The notes beneath the pieces are model-generated. The model worked only from the letters and a program-made list of their open reading frames with translations. It searched no databases and was not told the origin of the DNA. This document shows positions 33,199 through 41,323 of a stretch of DNA of 64,000 bases, one piece after another. Where the stretch lies: the NCBI GenBank assembly GCA_017428325.1, contig JAFRRA010000006.1, positions 434,001-498,000 on the forward strand, given 5' to 3'. How positions within the stretch are numbered: the stretch's first letter is position 1; every line of letters starts with the position of its first letter. The translations under genes and the position numbers were made by a program. Source of the stretch: Bacteroidales bacterium (lineage in GTDB: Bacteria; Bacteroidota; Bacteroidia; Bacteroidales; UBA932).

Positions 33199-34434
33199 TT
33201 GAAACAGTTGAAAGACATATTGGAAAAGGACCTTGGCAAGAAATGGTCTCTGACTAAGGAAGAGAGATCTTCCTTGTGGGAGTCCGTTTCCAGAGAGCTG
33301 CCGTCTGCCGCGCCTGATAGGGGAGGTTTCCTCTGGTGGGCCGTTCCGGCAGCCGTAGCTGCAGCCGTGGCTGCCTTTTTCCTTCTCAGATCGCCTTCCT
33401 CTTCACCAACCCCATTCCAGCCTGAAATTAAACCTATTGAAAAAACTACAACTCTTGCAGACGGGAACGGGGCAGTAGAAAGTGCAGAGTCCCCAACCAG
33501 GGAGAAGGAGGCTCAGATGCCTGTGCTGGCTTATTCTGGCACCCATAAAGTGTCGGGCCAGCAAGGTATTTCTGAGAGGGAGGCAGACCAGGCCACAGTT
33601 GAGACTCCTGAGTCCAAAGACATAATCGCTGAGGAAAAACCTGAAGAGACGGTTACTGAAACCCCTAAGAAGGAAGAAAAGGAGCAGCAGGCCGCTTCAC
33701 AGGAGAAAGCCCGGCAAGGCACAGCTCCGATAAAGCCTTCTGCTACTGAAAAGCAGGTCAAGGAATACTACAAGGCTCCTTCCACCGGCAAAAGGTTTGC
33801 TTTCTCGGCTTCATCAAATTTCTCCGGCAGGGGAAAGATTGAGGGTCCTTCCAGCAACATGATCAAGGCGGTGGCCTCGCAGTTCGGCTATGTGGCCTAT
33901 TCTAACGCTCCTTCCATTCAGCAGATATCGGAAACCAAATACGCCTTGCCTCTGAATTTCGCCCTTGGCGTGAGCTACAGGGTTAACGATGTCCTTACCG
34001 TTGGCACCGGTGTAAGCTACTCTTATCTGCACAGCAAGTACAACGGACTGATCAACGGACAGTATTTCGACATCAAGCAGGGTGTTCACTATGTGGGAGT
34101 CCCTGTCAACCTGTATTTCAACCTGGGATCCGCCGGAAACTTTGATTTCTATGCGGCTGCTGGCGGAGCGGCCGAGAAGGGCGTCAAGGTAACATATCGC
34201 ATGAAGTCCGCTTCCGGAAGCGGAAAGACCAGCGATTCCCACGTAAAGGGTGTCCAGTTTTCAACCAAGGCTGTGGGCGGAATGGAATACCGCTTCGGCA
34301 AGGGCAAGAATGTGGGCATCTACCTGGAGCCGGGAATTACCTATTACTTTGACTCCGATGTTCCTGCAAGCATACGCACAGACCAGCCTCTTCAGTTCGA
34401 GGCTCAGGCCGGAATACGCTTCCATCTGAAATAA
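33199..34434 (+). CDS. Membrane-anchored outer-membrane beta-barrel-like protein, putative anti-sigma partner
   Basis: A 411-residue protein starting at TTG 33199; no in-frame ATG exists between the sigma gene stop and the first conserved residues. Residues 1-44 are hydrophilic and cytosolic (KDILEKDLGKKWSLTKEE). Residues 45-62 form one TM helix (WWAVPAAVAAAVAAFFLL). Residues 65-195 are a Pro/Glu/Lys-rich periplasmic linker. From about 200 to the end there is an OmpW/PorT-like beta-barrel pattern (FALGVSYRVNDVLTVGTGVSY, in part; final strand AQAGIRFHLK). Such a chain could bridge both membranes and hold the sigma factor in the cytosol until a signal is felt. That role is inferred from gene order and topology; related sigma-barrel pairs occur in Bacteroidota. 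Confidence 0.75.
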   Translation: MKQLKDILEKDLGKKWSLTKEERSSLWESVSRELPSAAPDRGGFLWWAVPAAVAAAVAAFFLLRSPSSSPTPFQPEIKPIEKTTTLADGNGAVESAESPTREKEAQMPVLAYSGTHKVSGQQGISEREADQATVETPESKDIIAEEKPEETVTETPKKEEKEQQAASQEKARQGTAPIKPSATEKQVKEYYKAPSTGKRFAFSASSNFSGRGKIEGPSSNMIKAVASQFGYVAYSNAPSIQQISETKYALPLNFALGVSYRVNDVLTVGTGVSYSYLHSKYNGLINGQYFDIKQGVHYVGVPVNLYFNLGSAGNFDFYAAAGGAAEKGVKVTYRMKSASGSGKTSDSHVKGVQFSTKAVGGMEYRFGKGKNVGIYLEPGITYYFDSDVPASIRTDQPLQFEAQAGIRFHLK

Positions 34435-35184
34435 TTATTTTTCCTTGAGCTTTCGGGCGAGATTGTTGGCGAAGACGAAATCGTTGAGCGGCTGGCAGTC
34501 TGAATCCATTATTTCCTTGCTGCACCCTTCCCAAAGCAAATGTCCCTTGTGGATGAAACCGATATGGTCTCCGATTTCCATAACGGAGTTCATGTCGTGA
34601 GTGTTGACAACAGTCGTTATCTTATACTCCTGCGTAATTTCCTGGATCAGATGGTCTATGACGATTGCCGTTGTAGGGTCGAGGCCGGAATTCGGCTCGT
34701 CGCAGAACAGATACTTCGGGTTCAACGCAATCGCCCTGGCTATGCCAACCCTTTTCTGCATTCCTCCTGACAGCTGGGCCGGATAGAGTTTGTTCGAGTT
34801 TTCAAGGTTCACCCTCTTGAGGCAGAAGTTCACCCTTTCCAGTTTCTGCTCGAGACTCCAGTCAGTGAAGAAATCCATAGGGAACATAATGTTCTCCTCC
34901 ACGGTGGCAAAGTCGAACAGCGCGCTTTCCTGGAAGAGCATTCCCATTTCCTTTCGGAAGAGTTTCCTTTCCTCGAATTTCATCCTGGTAAAGTTCCTCT
35001 CTCCGTAGAGGATGTCGCCACGGTCCGGCTCATAGAGCCCGACAAGGTTTTTCAGCAGGACGGTCTTTCCGCTTCCGCTGGCTCCGATTATAAGGGAACA
35101 CTCTCCATCCCTGAACTGGATGTTGATGTCTTCCAGCACAGGCCTGCCGTCGAATTCCTTATATAGTCCCTTTACTTCTATCAT
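34435..35184 (-). CDS. mlaF: ABC transporter ATPase, MlaF type
   Basis: A 249-residue ATPase of the phospholipid-trafficking MlaFE type. Walker A is IIGASGSGKTVLLKNL, the signature is LSGGMQKRVGIARAIA, Walker B is YLFCDEPNSGLDP, and the H-loop lies in VVNTHDMNSVM. It energises the MlaE permease, whose gene ends 3 bp upstream. The MCE-domain substrate-binding protein (MlaD) usually completing this set is not encoded next to it; instead the convergent beta-barrel gene abuts its stop codon with no gap. Direction of lipid transport cannot be inferred. Confidence 0.87.
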   Translation of the reverse strand: MIEVKGLYKEFDGRPVLEDINIQFRDGECSLIIGASGSGKTVLLKNLVGLYEPDRGDILYGERNFTRMKFEERKLFRKEMGMLFQESALFDFATVEENIMFPMDFFTDWSLEQKLERVNFCLKRVNLENSNKLYPAQLSGGMQKRVGIARAIALNPKYLFCDEPNSGLDPTTAIVIDHLIQEITQEYKITTVVNTHDMNSVMEIGDHIGFIHKGHLLWEGCSKEIMDSDCQPLNDFVFANNLARKLKEK

Positions 35185-35187
35185 CGT

Positions 35188-35928
35188 CTACAGCAGGAGT
35201 TTTGTAAGTATCAGGTCGAATATCAGTATGAGCATGCTGCTGACCACGATGGCCTGGGTGCTGGACTTTCCAACTCCAAGAGAGCCTCCCTTGGCGTAAT
35301 ATCCGTAATAGGAGGAAATGCTCGTTATGACAAAGCAGAATACGGCCATCTTTATCATACTGTAGAAAATATACCACTGGTTAAAGGCATACTGCAGGCC
35401 CTCAATGTATTGCGCAATGGTTATTATGCCTGTCAATGCAATCAGCACCCCTCCTCCGGCAAGGCCAATTATAAAGCTCATCAGCATCAGAAGCGGGCTG
35501 AAGACAGTAGCCGACACGATTTTAGGGAGGATGAGGAAATTGGCGGAATTCACTCCCATTATTTCCATCGCGTCTATCTGCTCTGTAATCCTCATGCTTC
35601 CGATCTCGGAGGCTATGTTGCTTCCCATCTTGCCCGCAAGAATGAGGGCGATCATCGTTGAACAGAATTCAAGCACAAGGCTTTCCCTGGCCATTACTCC
35701 GACATAGTATTTCGGGATGAACGGGCTTTCCAGATTGTTGGCCGTCTGAAGGCAGATAACACCTCCAACAGCTATAGAAACGATGAAAACCAGGACAAGG
35801 GAACCGATGATAAGTTTCTGGGATTCCTTCCAGAACTGCTTCCAGAACACGCTCCATTTTTCCGGCTTGCGGAAAACCCTGAGCATCAGCTGCCAGTATT
35901 CACCAGTTGTCTGGAACGTGCCTTTCAT
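35188..35928 (-). CDS. mlaE: ABC transporter permease, MlaE type
   Basis: A 246-residue inner-membrane permease of the MlaE/YrbE family with about five or six TM segments. Typical features are an amphipathic N-terminal helix, the EFCSTMIALILAGKMGSNIA stretch with the conserved Gly-Ala/Gly-rich loop, and MRITEQIDAMEIMGVN, which contains the coupling-helix EQIDAL-like motif. I use ATG 35928 because longer in-frame reading runs into the divergent kdtA gene and lacks family similarity. It works with MlaF immediately downstream in lipid transport between the two membranes. Confidence 0.88.
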   Translation of the reverse strand: MKGTFQTTGEYWQLMLRVFRKPEKWSVFWKQFWKESQKLIIGSLVLVFIVSIAVGGVICLQTANNLESPFIPKYYVGVMARESLVLEFCSTMIALILAGKMGSNIASEIGSMRITEQIDAMEIMGVNSANFLILPKIVSATVFSPLLMLMSFIIGLAGGGVLIALTGIITIAQYIEGLQYAFNQWYIFYSMIKMAVFCFVITSISSYYGYYAKGGSLGVGKSSTQAIVVSSMLILIFDLILTKLLL

Positions 35929-35984
35929 TTGTTTTGGAGTATCTTGTCTGAGGGTGCAATTTACTGAAATTTGGAAAAAATCAC

Positions 35985-35992
35985 TAATTTTG
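35985..35992 (+). promoter_or_regulatory. -7 promoter element of kdtA
   Basis: TAATTTTG, an exact TAnnTTTG match, lies 18 bp before ATG 36011 and supports that start over a longer in-frame one. Confidence 0.6.
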
Positions 35993-36010
35993 AAAGTTAC
36001 AACAGATTCA

Positions 36011-37282
36011 ATGAGCTTTTTATACAGTATAGGAATGTGGCTGTCTTTCCCGGGCATCTGGGTGGCGTCACTTTTCAGCAAGAAAATTCGGAAGTTCCTT
36101 AACGGAAGGATAGGTCTGATCAAGACAATCGAGAACACTTTTGCAGATGTTAAGGACGATGTTGTCTGGTTCCACTGCTCCTCCGTAGGGGAATTCGAGC
36201 AGGCGCGGCCTCTCATAGAGTGGTACAAGGGCAGCCGTCCGCAGACCAGGATTCTCCTGACGTTTTTCTCCCCGAGCGGCTACGAGTTGAGGAAGAACTA
36301 TTCCCTTGCGGACTGGGTGTTCTATCTCCCGATTGACACTATCCGCAATGCCAGTAGAATGGTGAAGGCCGTAAAGCCGAAGAAGCTGATATTCACAAAG
36401 TACGATCTCTGGAACAACCTCATCCGCCAGGCCCGCAAAGCCGGTTGCGAGATATATCTTGTCTCCGCGATTTTCCGCCGCTTCCAGCCTTTCTTCAAAT
36501 GGTGGGGAGGCTTTTTCCGCAGAATGCTTAGGTGCATTACAGTTATCTTCGTTCAGGATGAGGAGTCTCAAAAGCTTCTTTCCACAATAGGGATCAGGAA
36601 CAATGTCATAGTATGCGGAGACACCCGTTTCGACAGAGTGGACAAGATAGCGTCCGAAAGCAGGCATTTCCCGGTAATCGAGAACTTTGCAAAGGACTGC
36701 TTCACTATAGTGGCAGGAAGCACCTGGCAACCTGATGACGAGCTGATTGCACAGGTGATGAAAAATTTCTCAAAGGTCAGGCTTGTGGTTGCACCTCACG
36801 AGATACACAAGGAAAGAATAGATAAGATCCTCCAGATATACGAGCCGTACGGTACGGTAAGATATTCCGAAGTGGAGGAGGATGCGGACCGCGAGATGGT
36901 GAGTGAGAATCCACAGTCAATCGCAGAAGGAAAGAGGGTTCTTGTGATAGACTGCATCGGCATACTTTCATCCCTGTACCGGTATGCGGATTTCGCATAC
37001 ATAGGCGGAGGTTTCGGGGTTGGAATCCACAATACTTTGGAAGCCGCGGTTTACGGAGTCCCTCTTGCATTCGGACCGAACTACCGCAAATTCCAGGAGG
37101 CAATAGACCTTATAGAGTGCAACGGGGCAACCAGTGTAAGCAGTGCCTCTGAACTTTATCAGGTCATAGACAACTGCGTCAAAGACAAGGAACTCCGCGA
37201 TTTCAGGGGACGCAGCTGCCGCAATTACGTTGAGAAAATGCTTGGCGCAACGGACAAGATCGTGTCCGTTCTCGAGAAGTGA
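36011..37282 (+). CDS. kdtA: 3-deoxy-D-manno-octulosonic acid transferase
   Basis: GT30 glycosyltransferase (KdtA/WaaA) that adds Kdo from CMP-Kdo to lipid IVA on the inner face of the cytoplasmic membrane. Its N-terminal membrane-associated helix is MSFLYSIGMWLSFPGIW. The catalytic Glu lies in FHCSSVGEFEQARPLI. The nucleotide-binding C-terminal half has VAGSTWQPDDELI, APHEIHKERI and a GGGFGVGIHNTLEAAVYGVP motif with the conserved His-Asn. Length 423 is normal. The start at 36011 is chosen because the extension to 35783 lies within mlaE antisense and a promoter element intervenes. NamZ-like gene follows by 24 bp. Confidence 0.93.
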   Translation: MSFLYSIGMWLSFPGIWVASLFSKKIRKFLNGRIGLIKTIENTFADVKDDVVWFHCSSVGEFEQARPLIEWYKGSRPQTRILLTFFSPSGYELRKNYSLADWVFYLPIDTIRNASRMVKAVKPKKLIFTKYDLWNNLIRQARKAGCEIYLVSAIFRRFQPFFKWWGGFFRRMLRCITVIFVQDEESQKLLSTIGIRNNVIVCGDTRFDRVDKIASESRHFPVIENFAKDCFTIVAGSTWQPDDELIAQVMKNFSKVRLVVAPHEIHKERIDKILQIYEPYGTVRYSEVEEDADREMVSENPQSIAEGKRVLVIDCIGILSSLYRYADFAYIGGGFGVGIHNTLEAAVYGVPLAFGPNYRKFQEAIDLIECNGATSVSSASELYQVIDNCVKDKELRDFRGRSCRNYVEKMLGATDKIVSVLEK

Positions 37283-37306
37283 TAACCCTTCACATCCTTA
37301 TCCCTT

Positions 37307-38740
37307 ATGAAACTCAAGAAATTTTTATGCACAGTCCTGCCGCTGGCTCTTCTGGCGGCTATTCTTGTTTCAATAATATGCTCCTGCTCCGCCGCAAAGG
37401 GAACGCAGGAGTCTCAAACAAGAGACCCGTTCCGTCCGGACTATCTTTGGGCTTATGACGGAACCATCCAGCCGGGAGCGGCCTCCATCGGCGAATATCT
37501 TCCTTTGCTTGAGGGCAAGAGGGTGTGCCTTCTTTCAAACCAGACCGGCATAATGCTCAAGAAAGGCAAGGAAATCCCTATGGAACTTCTTGTCAGCGAC
37601 GGAATGGACGCCATGGACAAGATGCCTATGGACATATACACCCACGTGCTGGACACTCTCCTGAGCCTGGACATAAACGTTGTCTGCCTCATGAGCCCGG
37701 AACACGGTTTCAGGGGAACGGCCGATGCCGGAGAACATGTTTCCAGCAGCGTGGACAAAAGGACAGGTATACCTATCCGTTCCCTCTATGGGGCAAAGAT
37801 GACGGACGGGGAGCTTATGGAAGGCTTTGACATAATGCTCTTCGACCTTCAGGATGTCGGGGTGAGATTCTACACATATTATGTGACGATGATAAAGATG
37901 ATGGGCAAATGTGCCGAATACAATATCCCGTTCATCGTCCTGGACAGGCCAAATCCTATCGGATGGGTCACAGACGGACCTCTGCTGGACCGCAAGTTCA
38001 AAAGCGGGGTCGGCGGACTTCCGATACCTGCCGCCCACGGAATGACAATGGGAGAACTTGCCTATATGGCAAACGAGAAAGGCTGGCTGAGGTTCAACTC
38101 CAAAGAAACCTGGGAGCCGGACAATAGCCTGAAATGCGACCTGACAGTTATCAAATGCAGGAATTACACGAGGAAATCCCATTACCGCCTGCCAGTGAAA
38201 CCGTCTCCGAACCTTCCTACCATGCGCAGCGTTTATCTTTATCCTTCAACCTGCTATTTTGAGGGCACCAGGATCAGCCTGGGCAGGGGAACAGCCGATC
38301 CGTTCCAGATTTACGGGGCTCCGGACATGTCAACCACATCGTTCCAGGGAAGAAGTCCTTACGGCACAGACACGAGAGTTCCCGCAGAATACAAGTTCAC
38401 TCCAAGAAGCGTTGCCGGAGCCAAGAATCCTCCTCTGCTGGACAAGGAATGCACGGGAGTCAGCCTCACAGGCATACCTGTCAACCGCATCTGCGACGGC
38501 AAGATAAACCTCACTTACATCATCGATGCCTACATCGGCTGCGGCAGCACCGGAGACGAGTTCTTCAACCGCGCGTTCGAGCTTGAGATCGGACAGGCCT
38601 GGGTTAGGAACACCATCAAGGAGAAGGCTTCCAACCAGGGATGCAATGCCGGCAAACTCGCCAGGGAACTACAGGACGGATGGCAGAAAGACGTAAAGGC
38701 TTTCAAAAAAGAAAGAGCCCCTTACCTGATGTACAGATAA
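37307..38740 (+). CDS. NamZ-family exo-beta-N-acetylmuramidase (DUF1343), lipoprotein
   Basis: A 477-residue exported protein of the DUF1343 family, whose Bacillus member NamZ removes terminal MurNAc from peptidoglycan fragments. The N-terminus has a hydrophobic segment (11-26) with Cys residues in IICSCSA, suggesting a lipoprotein. Family motifs are VCLLSNQTGIM, LMSPEHGFRGTADAGE, IRSLYGAKM, MLFDLQDVGVRFYTYYVT, VLDRPNPIGW, and the C-terminal ISLGRGTADPFQIYGAP. The region between SNQTGIM and SPEHG is longer than usual by about 20 residues. It follows kdtA in the same direction. Muramidase activity is by family; cell-wall recycling is the likely role. Confidence 0.85.
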   Translation: MKLKKFLCTVLPLALLAAILVSIICSCSAAKGTQESQTRDPFRPDYLWAYDGTIQPGAASIGEYLPLLEGKRVCLLSNQTGIMLKKGKEIPMELLVSDGMDAMDKMPMDIYTHVLDTLLSLDINVVCLMSPEHGFRGTADAGEHVSSSVDKRTGIPIRSLYGAKMTDGELMEGFDIMLFDLQDVGVRFYTYYVTMIKMMGKCAEYNIPFIVLDRPNPIGWVTDGPLLDRKFKSGVGGLPIPAAHGMTMGELAYMANEKGWLRFNSKETWEPDNSLKCDLTVIKCRNYTRKSHYRLPVKPSPNLPTMRSVYLYPSTCYFEGTRISLGRGTADPFQIYGAPDMSTTSFQGRSPYGTDTRVPAEYKFTPRSVAGAKNPPLLDKECTGVSLTGIPVNRICDGKINLTYIIDAYIGCGSTGDEFFNRAFELEIGQAWVRNTIKEKASNQGCNAGKLARELQDGWQKDVKAFKKERAPYLMYR

Positions 38741-38767
38741 AGGGCCTGTCCTTACGGCAATAAGCCG

Positions 38768-39283
38768 TTATCTCGGCATTTCCCAGAGTTCCAGGTCTGA
38801 GATATCGCGGCCTTCCACCTTAAAGCGGAGGGCCGTCCTTACGTTATGAAAACCCATTATTCCGCAGGCTCCCGGATTCATTGTCATCATCATCCTTTCC
38901 GGTTCAGAGACGCAGAAATGATGCGGGTCGTTCATCACTTTCAGGATGTGGGAGTGCCCGCAGAAAAAGATATCCGGCTTTATATGGTCTATGAGTGAGA
39001 AAGCCTTATAGTCGTATCTTCCCGGATAGCCTCCGATATGTATCATAAGGCAGTTCAGGTCTTCAAGTCTGAAAGACTGGTAAAGCGGAACTTCCATACG
39101 GATATCCTGGTCGTCACAGTTGCCGTAGACACCTATGACGGGCTTGAAATCCTTTACCTCGTCAAGGGTGTGGACGCTGCCCCAGTCACCGCAGTGAAGG
39201 ACGACATCCACATCGCCGAGGAAATCTTTCAGATCCTTTGAAAAAGTGCCGTGAGTGTCTGATATGAGTCCGACTTTTTTCAT
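38768..39283 (-). CDS. YfcE/MJ0936-type metallophosphoesterase
   Basis: A compact 171-residue calcineurin-like phosphoesterase. All metal-binding blocks are visible: GLISDTHGTF, LHCGDWGS, GVYGNCDDQD, and FCGHSHILKV, with a final NPGACG. Family members cleave phosphodiesters in vitro; the natural substrate is unknown. It is the last gene of the minus-strand group that begins with the ketosynthase, 6 bp after the M13 peptidase stop. Confidence 0.87.
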   Translation of the reverse strand: MKKVGLISDTHGTFSKDLKDFLGDVDVVLHCGDWGSVHTLDEVKDFKPVIGVYGNCDDQDIRMEVPLYQSFRLEDLNCLMIHIGGYPGRYDYKAFSLIDHIKPDIFFCGHSHILKVMNDPHHFCVSEPERMMMTMNPGACGIMGFHNVRTALRFKVEGRDISDLELWEMPR

Positions 39284-39289
39284 CCGGTA

Positions 39290-41323
39290 TTACCAGATCC
39301 TGGCTCTCTTTTCAGGAGCAAGGTAGAGCTTGTCTCCCTCCTTGATATTGAAAGCCTCGTACCACTCGTCAATCTGTGGAAGGGCGCCGTTAACCCTGAA
39401 ACGGGCGTTGGAGTGAGGGTCGTTCATAACCTGGTTGCGCAGATATTCATCCCTGAAATTTGAGGCCCAGATGAAGCCGAAGGAGATGAAGAATCTCTGC
39501 TCCGGAGTGAAACCGTCTTTCTCTCCCAGAGGGTTCTGCTTCATTGCGTTCTGGAATGCCTGGTATGCTATGTGCAGACCACCGTTGTCTCCGATGTTTT
39601 CTCCGAGCGTAAGTTTTCCGTTGATGTTCACGCCAGGCAGAACTTCCAGGGTGCTGAAATAGTCTTCCAGAACCTTGGTCCTTTCGTCAAACTTGGTCTT
39701 GTCTTCCACTGTCCACCAGTTGCGCATGTTACCGTCCTTGTCGAACAGGCTTCCCTGGTCGTCAAAGCCATGGCTCATCTCGTGGCCGATTACCACACCG
39801 ATTGCTCCATAGTTTGCGGCATCGTCTGCCTCAGGGTTAAAGAACGGAGGCTGGAGAATACCTGCAGGGAAGCAGATCTCGTTAGTTGTAGGGTTGTAGT
39901 AGGCGTTGATGGTCTGAGGAGTCATCAGCCATTCAGTCTTGTCAACAGGCTTTCCGACCTTGCGGTCAATCATATCAGCGATATAGAACTCAGAAGCGTT
40001 GCACATGTTCTCATAGTAGGACAGTGTGTCGTCGATTACAAGCTTTGAGTAGTCTCTCCAGGTGTCAGGATAGCCAATCTTGACATAGAAAGTGGAGAGT
40101 TTGTCGTAAGCCTGCTGCTTGGTGCTGTCGCTCATCCAGTCAAGCTGCTCGATTCTCTGGTGCAGAGCGTCTTTGAGGTTGTTCACAAGGGTGAGCATAC
40201 GCTGCTTGCTGCTCTCAGGGAAATATTTTTCAACATAGAGTTTTCCCACAGGCATTCCGAGCACACCGTTAACGGCGCCGACCGCTCTCTTCCATCTAGG
40301 CTTGTCTTCCTGAGCTCCGGAAAGTACCTTGTTTAACTCGAAGGCCACAGAACGGAAATCATCGCTAAGCATGCTGGTGGCACCGTAAACGACCCCCAGT
40401 TCAGCATAGTCCTTCAGAGCCTGGAGAGGTACTTCATTCAGGATCCTTTCAACTTCCTTTAGCTGGTCAGGCTGTCCTACGGAAATGGAATCGATTGCAG
40501 GATATCCGATGCCGCTGAGAACTTCATCCCACATGATGCCGGGATAATACTTCTTGAGATCGGCATAGCTCATCTTGTGGAAATTATTCGGGATGTCGCG
40601 GAGCTCGGTCCTTGACTTGGACGCCCTGGCAATCCTGTACTCAATGGAAAGGATGTTCTCCATCTTGGCCCTAGCCTCGTCCTCTGTGCAGCCAATCATT
40701 GTGAACAGCTTGCAGATGAGGGTCTTGTAAGCTTCCAGAATCTTCTTGGAGGCCTCGTCGTCGTTCAGATAATAGTCTTTGTTTCCAAGTCCCAGGCCGC
40801 CCTGATATGTCTGTACAAGATTCTGGGACGCGTCTGAAAGGTCCGCGTCGCAGTAGATGCTGAACATTGCAATGTCCACGCCCTTCTTTCCCAGAACGGC
40901 ATTCGCTATCTGGTACTCTTCACGGTTTGAGATATTGCGTACATATTCCAGGTCCTTCATGATAGGCTTGTAGCCATCCTCGTTCCTCTTGACGGAGTCC
41001 ATAGCCATACGGTAGATACTTCCGATTTTCTGGCCGAGGGTTCCCTTCTCCTGTGGATTATTGGCGTATTCTTCGAACATTTCCTTGAGCTGAAGCTCGT
41101 TGTTGTCTGCAAGGACATTGAACTGTCCGAAACTTGAATACTCCGGTTTCAGCGGATTGGCTTTCATCCATCCGCCTCCTGCAAATTCGTAGAAGTCCTC
41201 GCCAGGGGCGATGGAATCAATCATATTGGCTTTGTCCAGGCCGGAAGTGAGCTTCCCGCCTCCTGTGCATCCTGCGGTCATAGCCGCTAAACAGATCGCT
41301 GAGATCATAATTTTGATTTTCAT
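39290..41323 (-). CDS. M13 family zinc metallopeptidase (neprilysin/PepO-like), lipoprotein
   Basis: A 677-residue exported endopeptidase. The signal ends MTAGCTGG, a lipobox with Cys19. The large N-terminal M13 domain runs to about residue 430. The zinc site is VIGHEMSHGFDDQG (HExxH), with the third ligand in LGENIGDNGGL, and substrate-binding NAYYNPTTNEICFPAG precedes it. The C-terminal end, LYLAPEKRARIW, is near the CxxW tail position of the family. It likely degrades oligopeptides in the periplasm or at the surface. Its ATG overlaps the upstream ligase stop (ATGA), an unusual partner for a peptidase. Confidence 0.92.
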   Translation of the reverse strand: MKIKIMISAICLAAMTAGCTGGGKLTSGLDKANMIDSIAPGEDFYEFAGGGWMKANPLKPEYSSFGQFNVLADNNELQLKEMFEEYANNPQEKGTLGQKIGSIYRMAMDSVKRNEDGYKPIMKDLEYVRNISNREEYQIANAVLGKKGVDIAMFSIYCDADLSDASQNLVQTYQGGLGLGNKDYYLNDDEASKKILEAYKTLICKLFTMIGCTEDEARAKMENILSIEYRIARASKSRTELRDIPNNFHKMSYADLKKYYPGIMWDEVLSGIGYPAIDSISVGQPDQLKEVERILNEVPLQALKDYAELGVVYGATSMLSDDFRSVAFELNKVLSGAQEDKPRWKRAVGAVNGVLGMPVGKLYVEKYFPESSKQRMLTLVNNLKDALHQRIEQLDWMSDSTKQQAYDKLSTFYVKIGYPDTWRDYSKLVIDDTLSYYENMCNASEFYIADMIDRKVGKPVDKTEWLMTPQTINAYYNPTTNEICFPAGILQPPFFNPEADDAANYGAIGVVIGHEMSHGFDDQGSLFDKDGNMRNWWTVEDKTKFDERTKVLEDYFSTLEVLPGVNINGKLTLGENIGDNGGLHIAYQAFQNAMKQNPLGEKDGFTPEQRFFISFGFIWASNFRDEYLRNQVMNDPHSNARFRVNGALPQIDEWYEAFNIKEGDKLYLAPEKRARIW

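Noticed and set aside
35929..36228. Longer N-terminus for mlaE
   Set aside because: The extension overlaps the kdtA coding region and its promoter and does not resemble MlaE; ATG 35928 is preferred.
38754..38768. Short inverted repeat ACGGC-AATAA-GCCGT between the NamZ-like and phosphoesterase genes as a terminator
   Set aside because: Only a 5-bp stem with no T-run; too weak to call.
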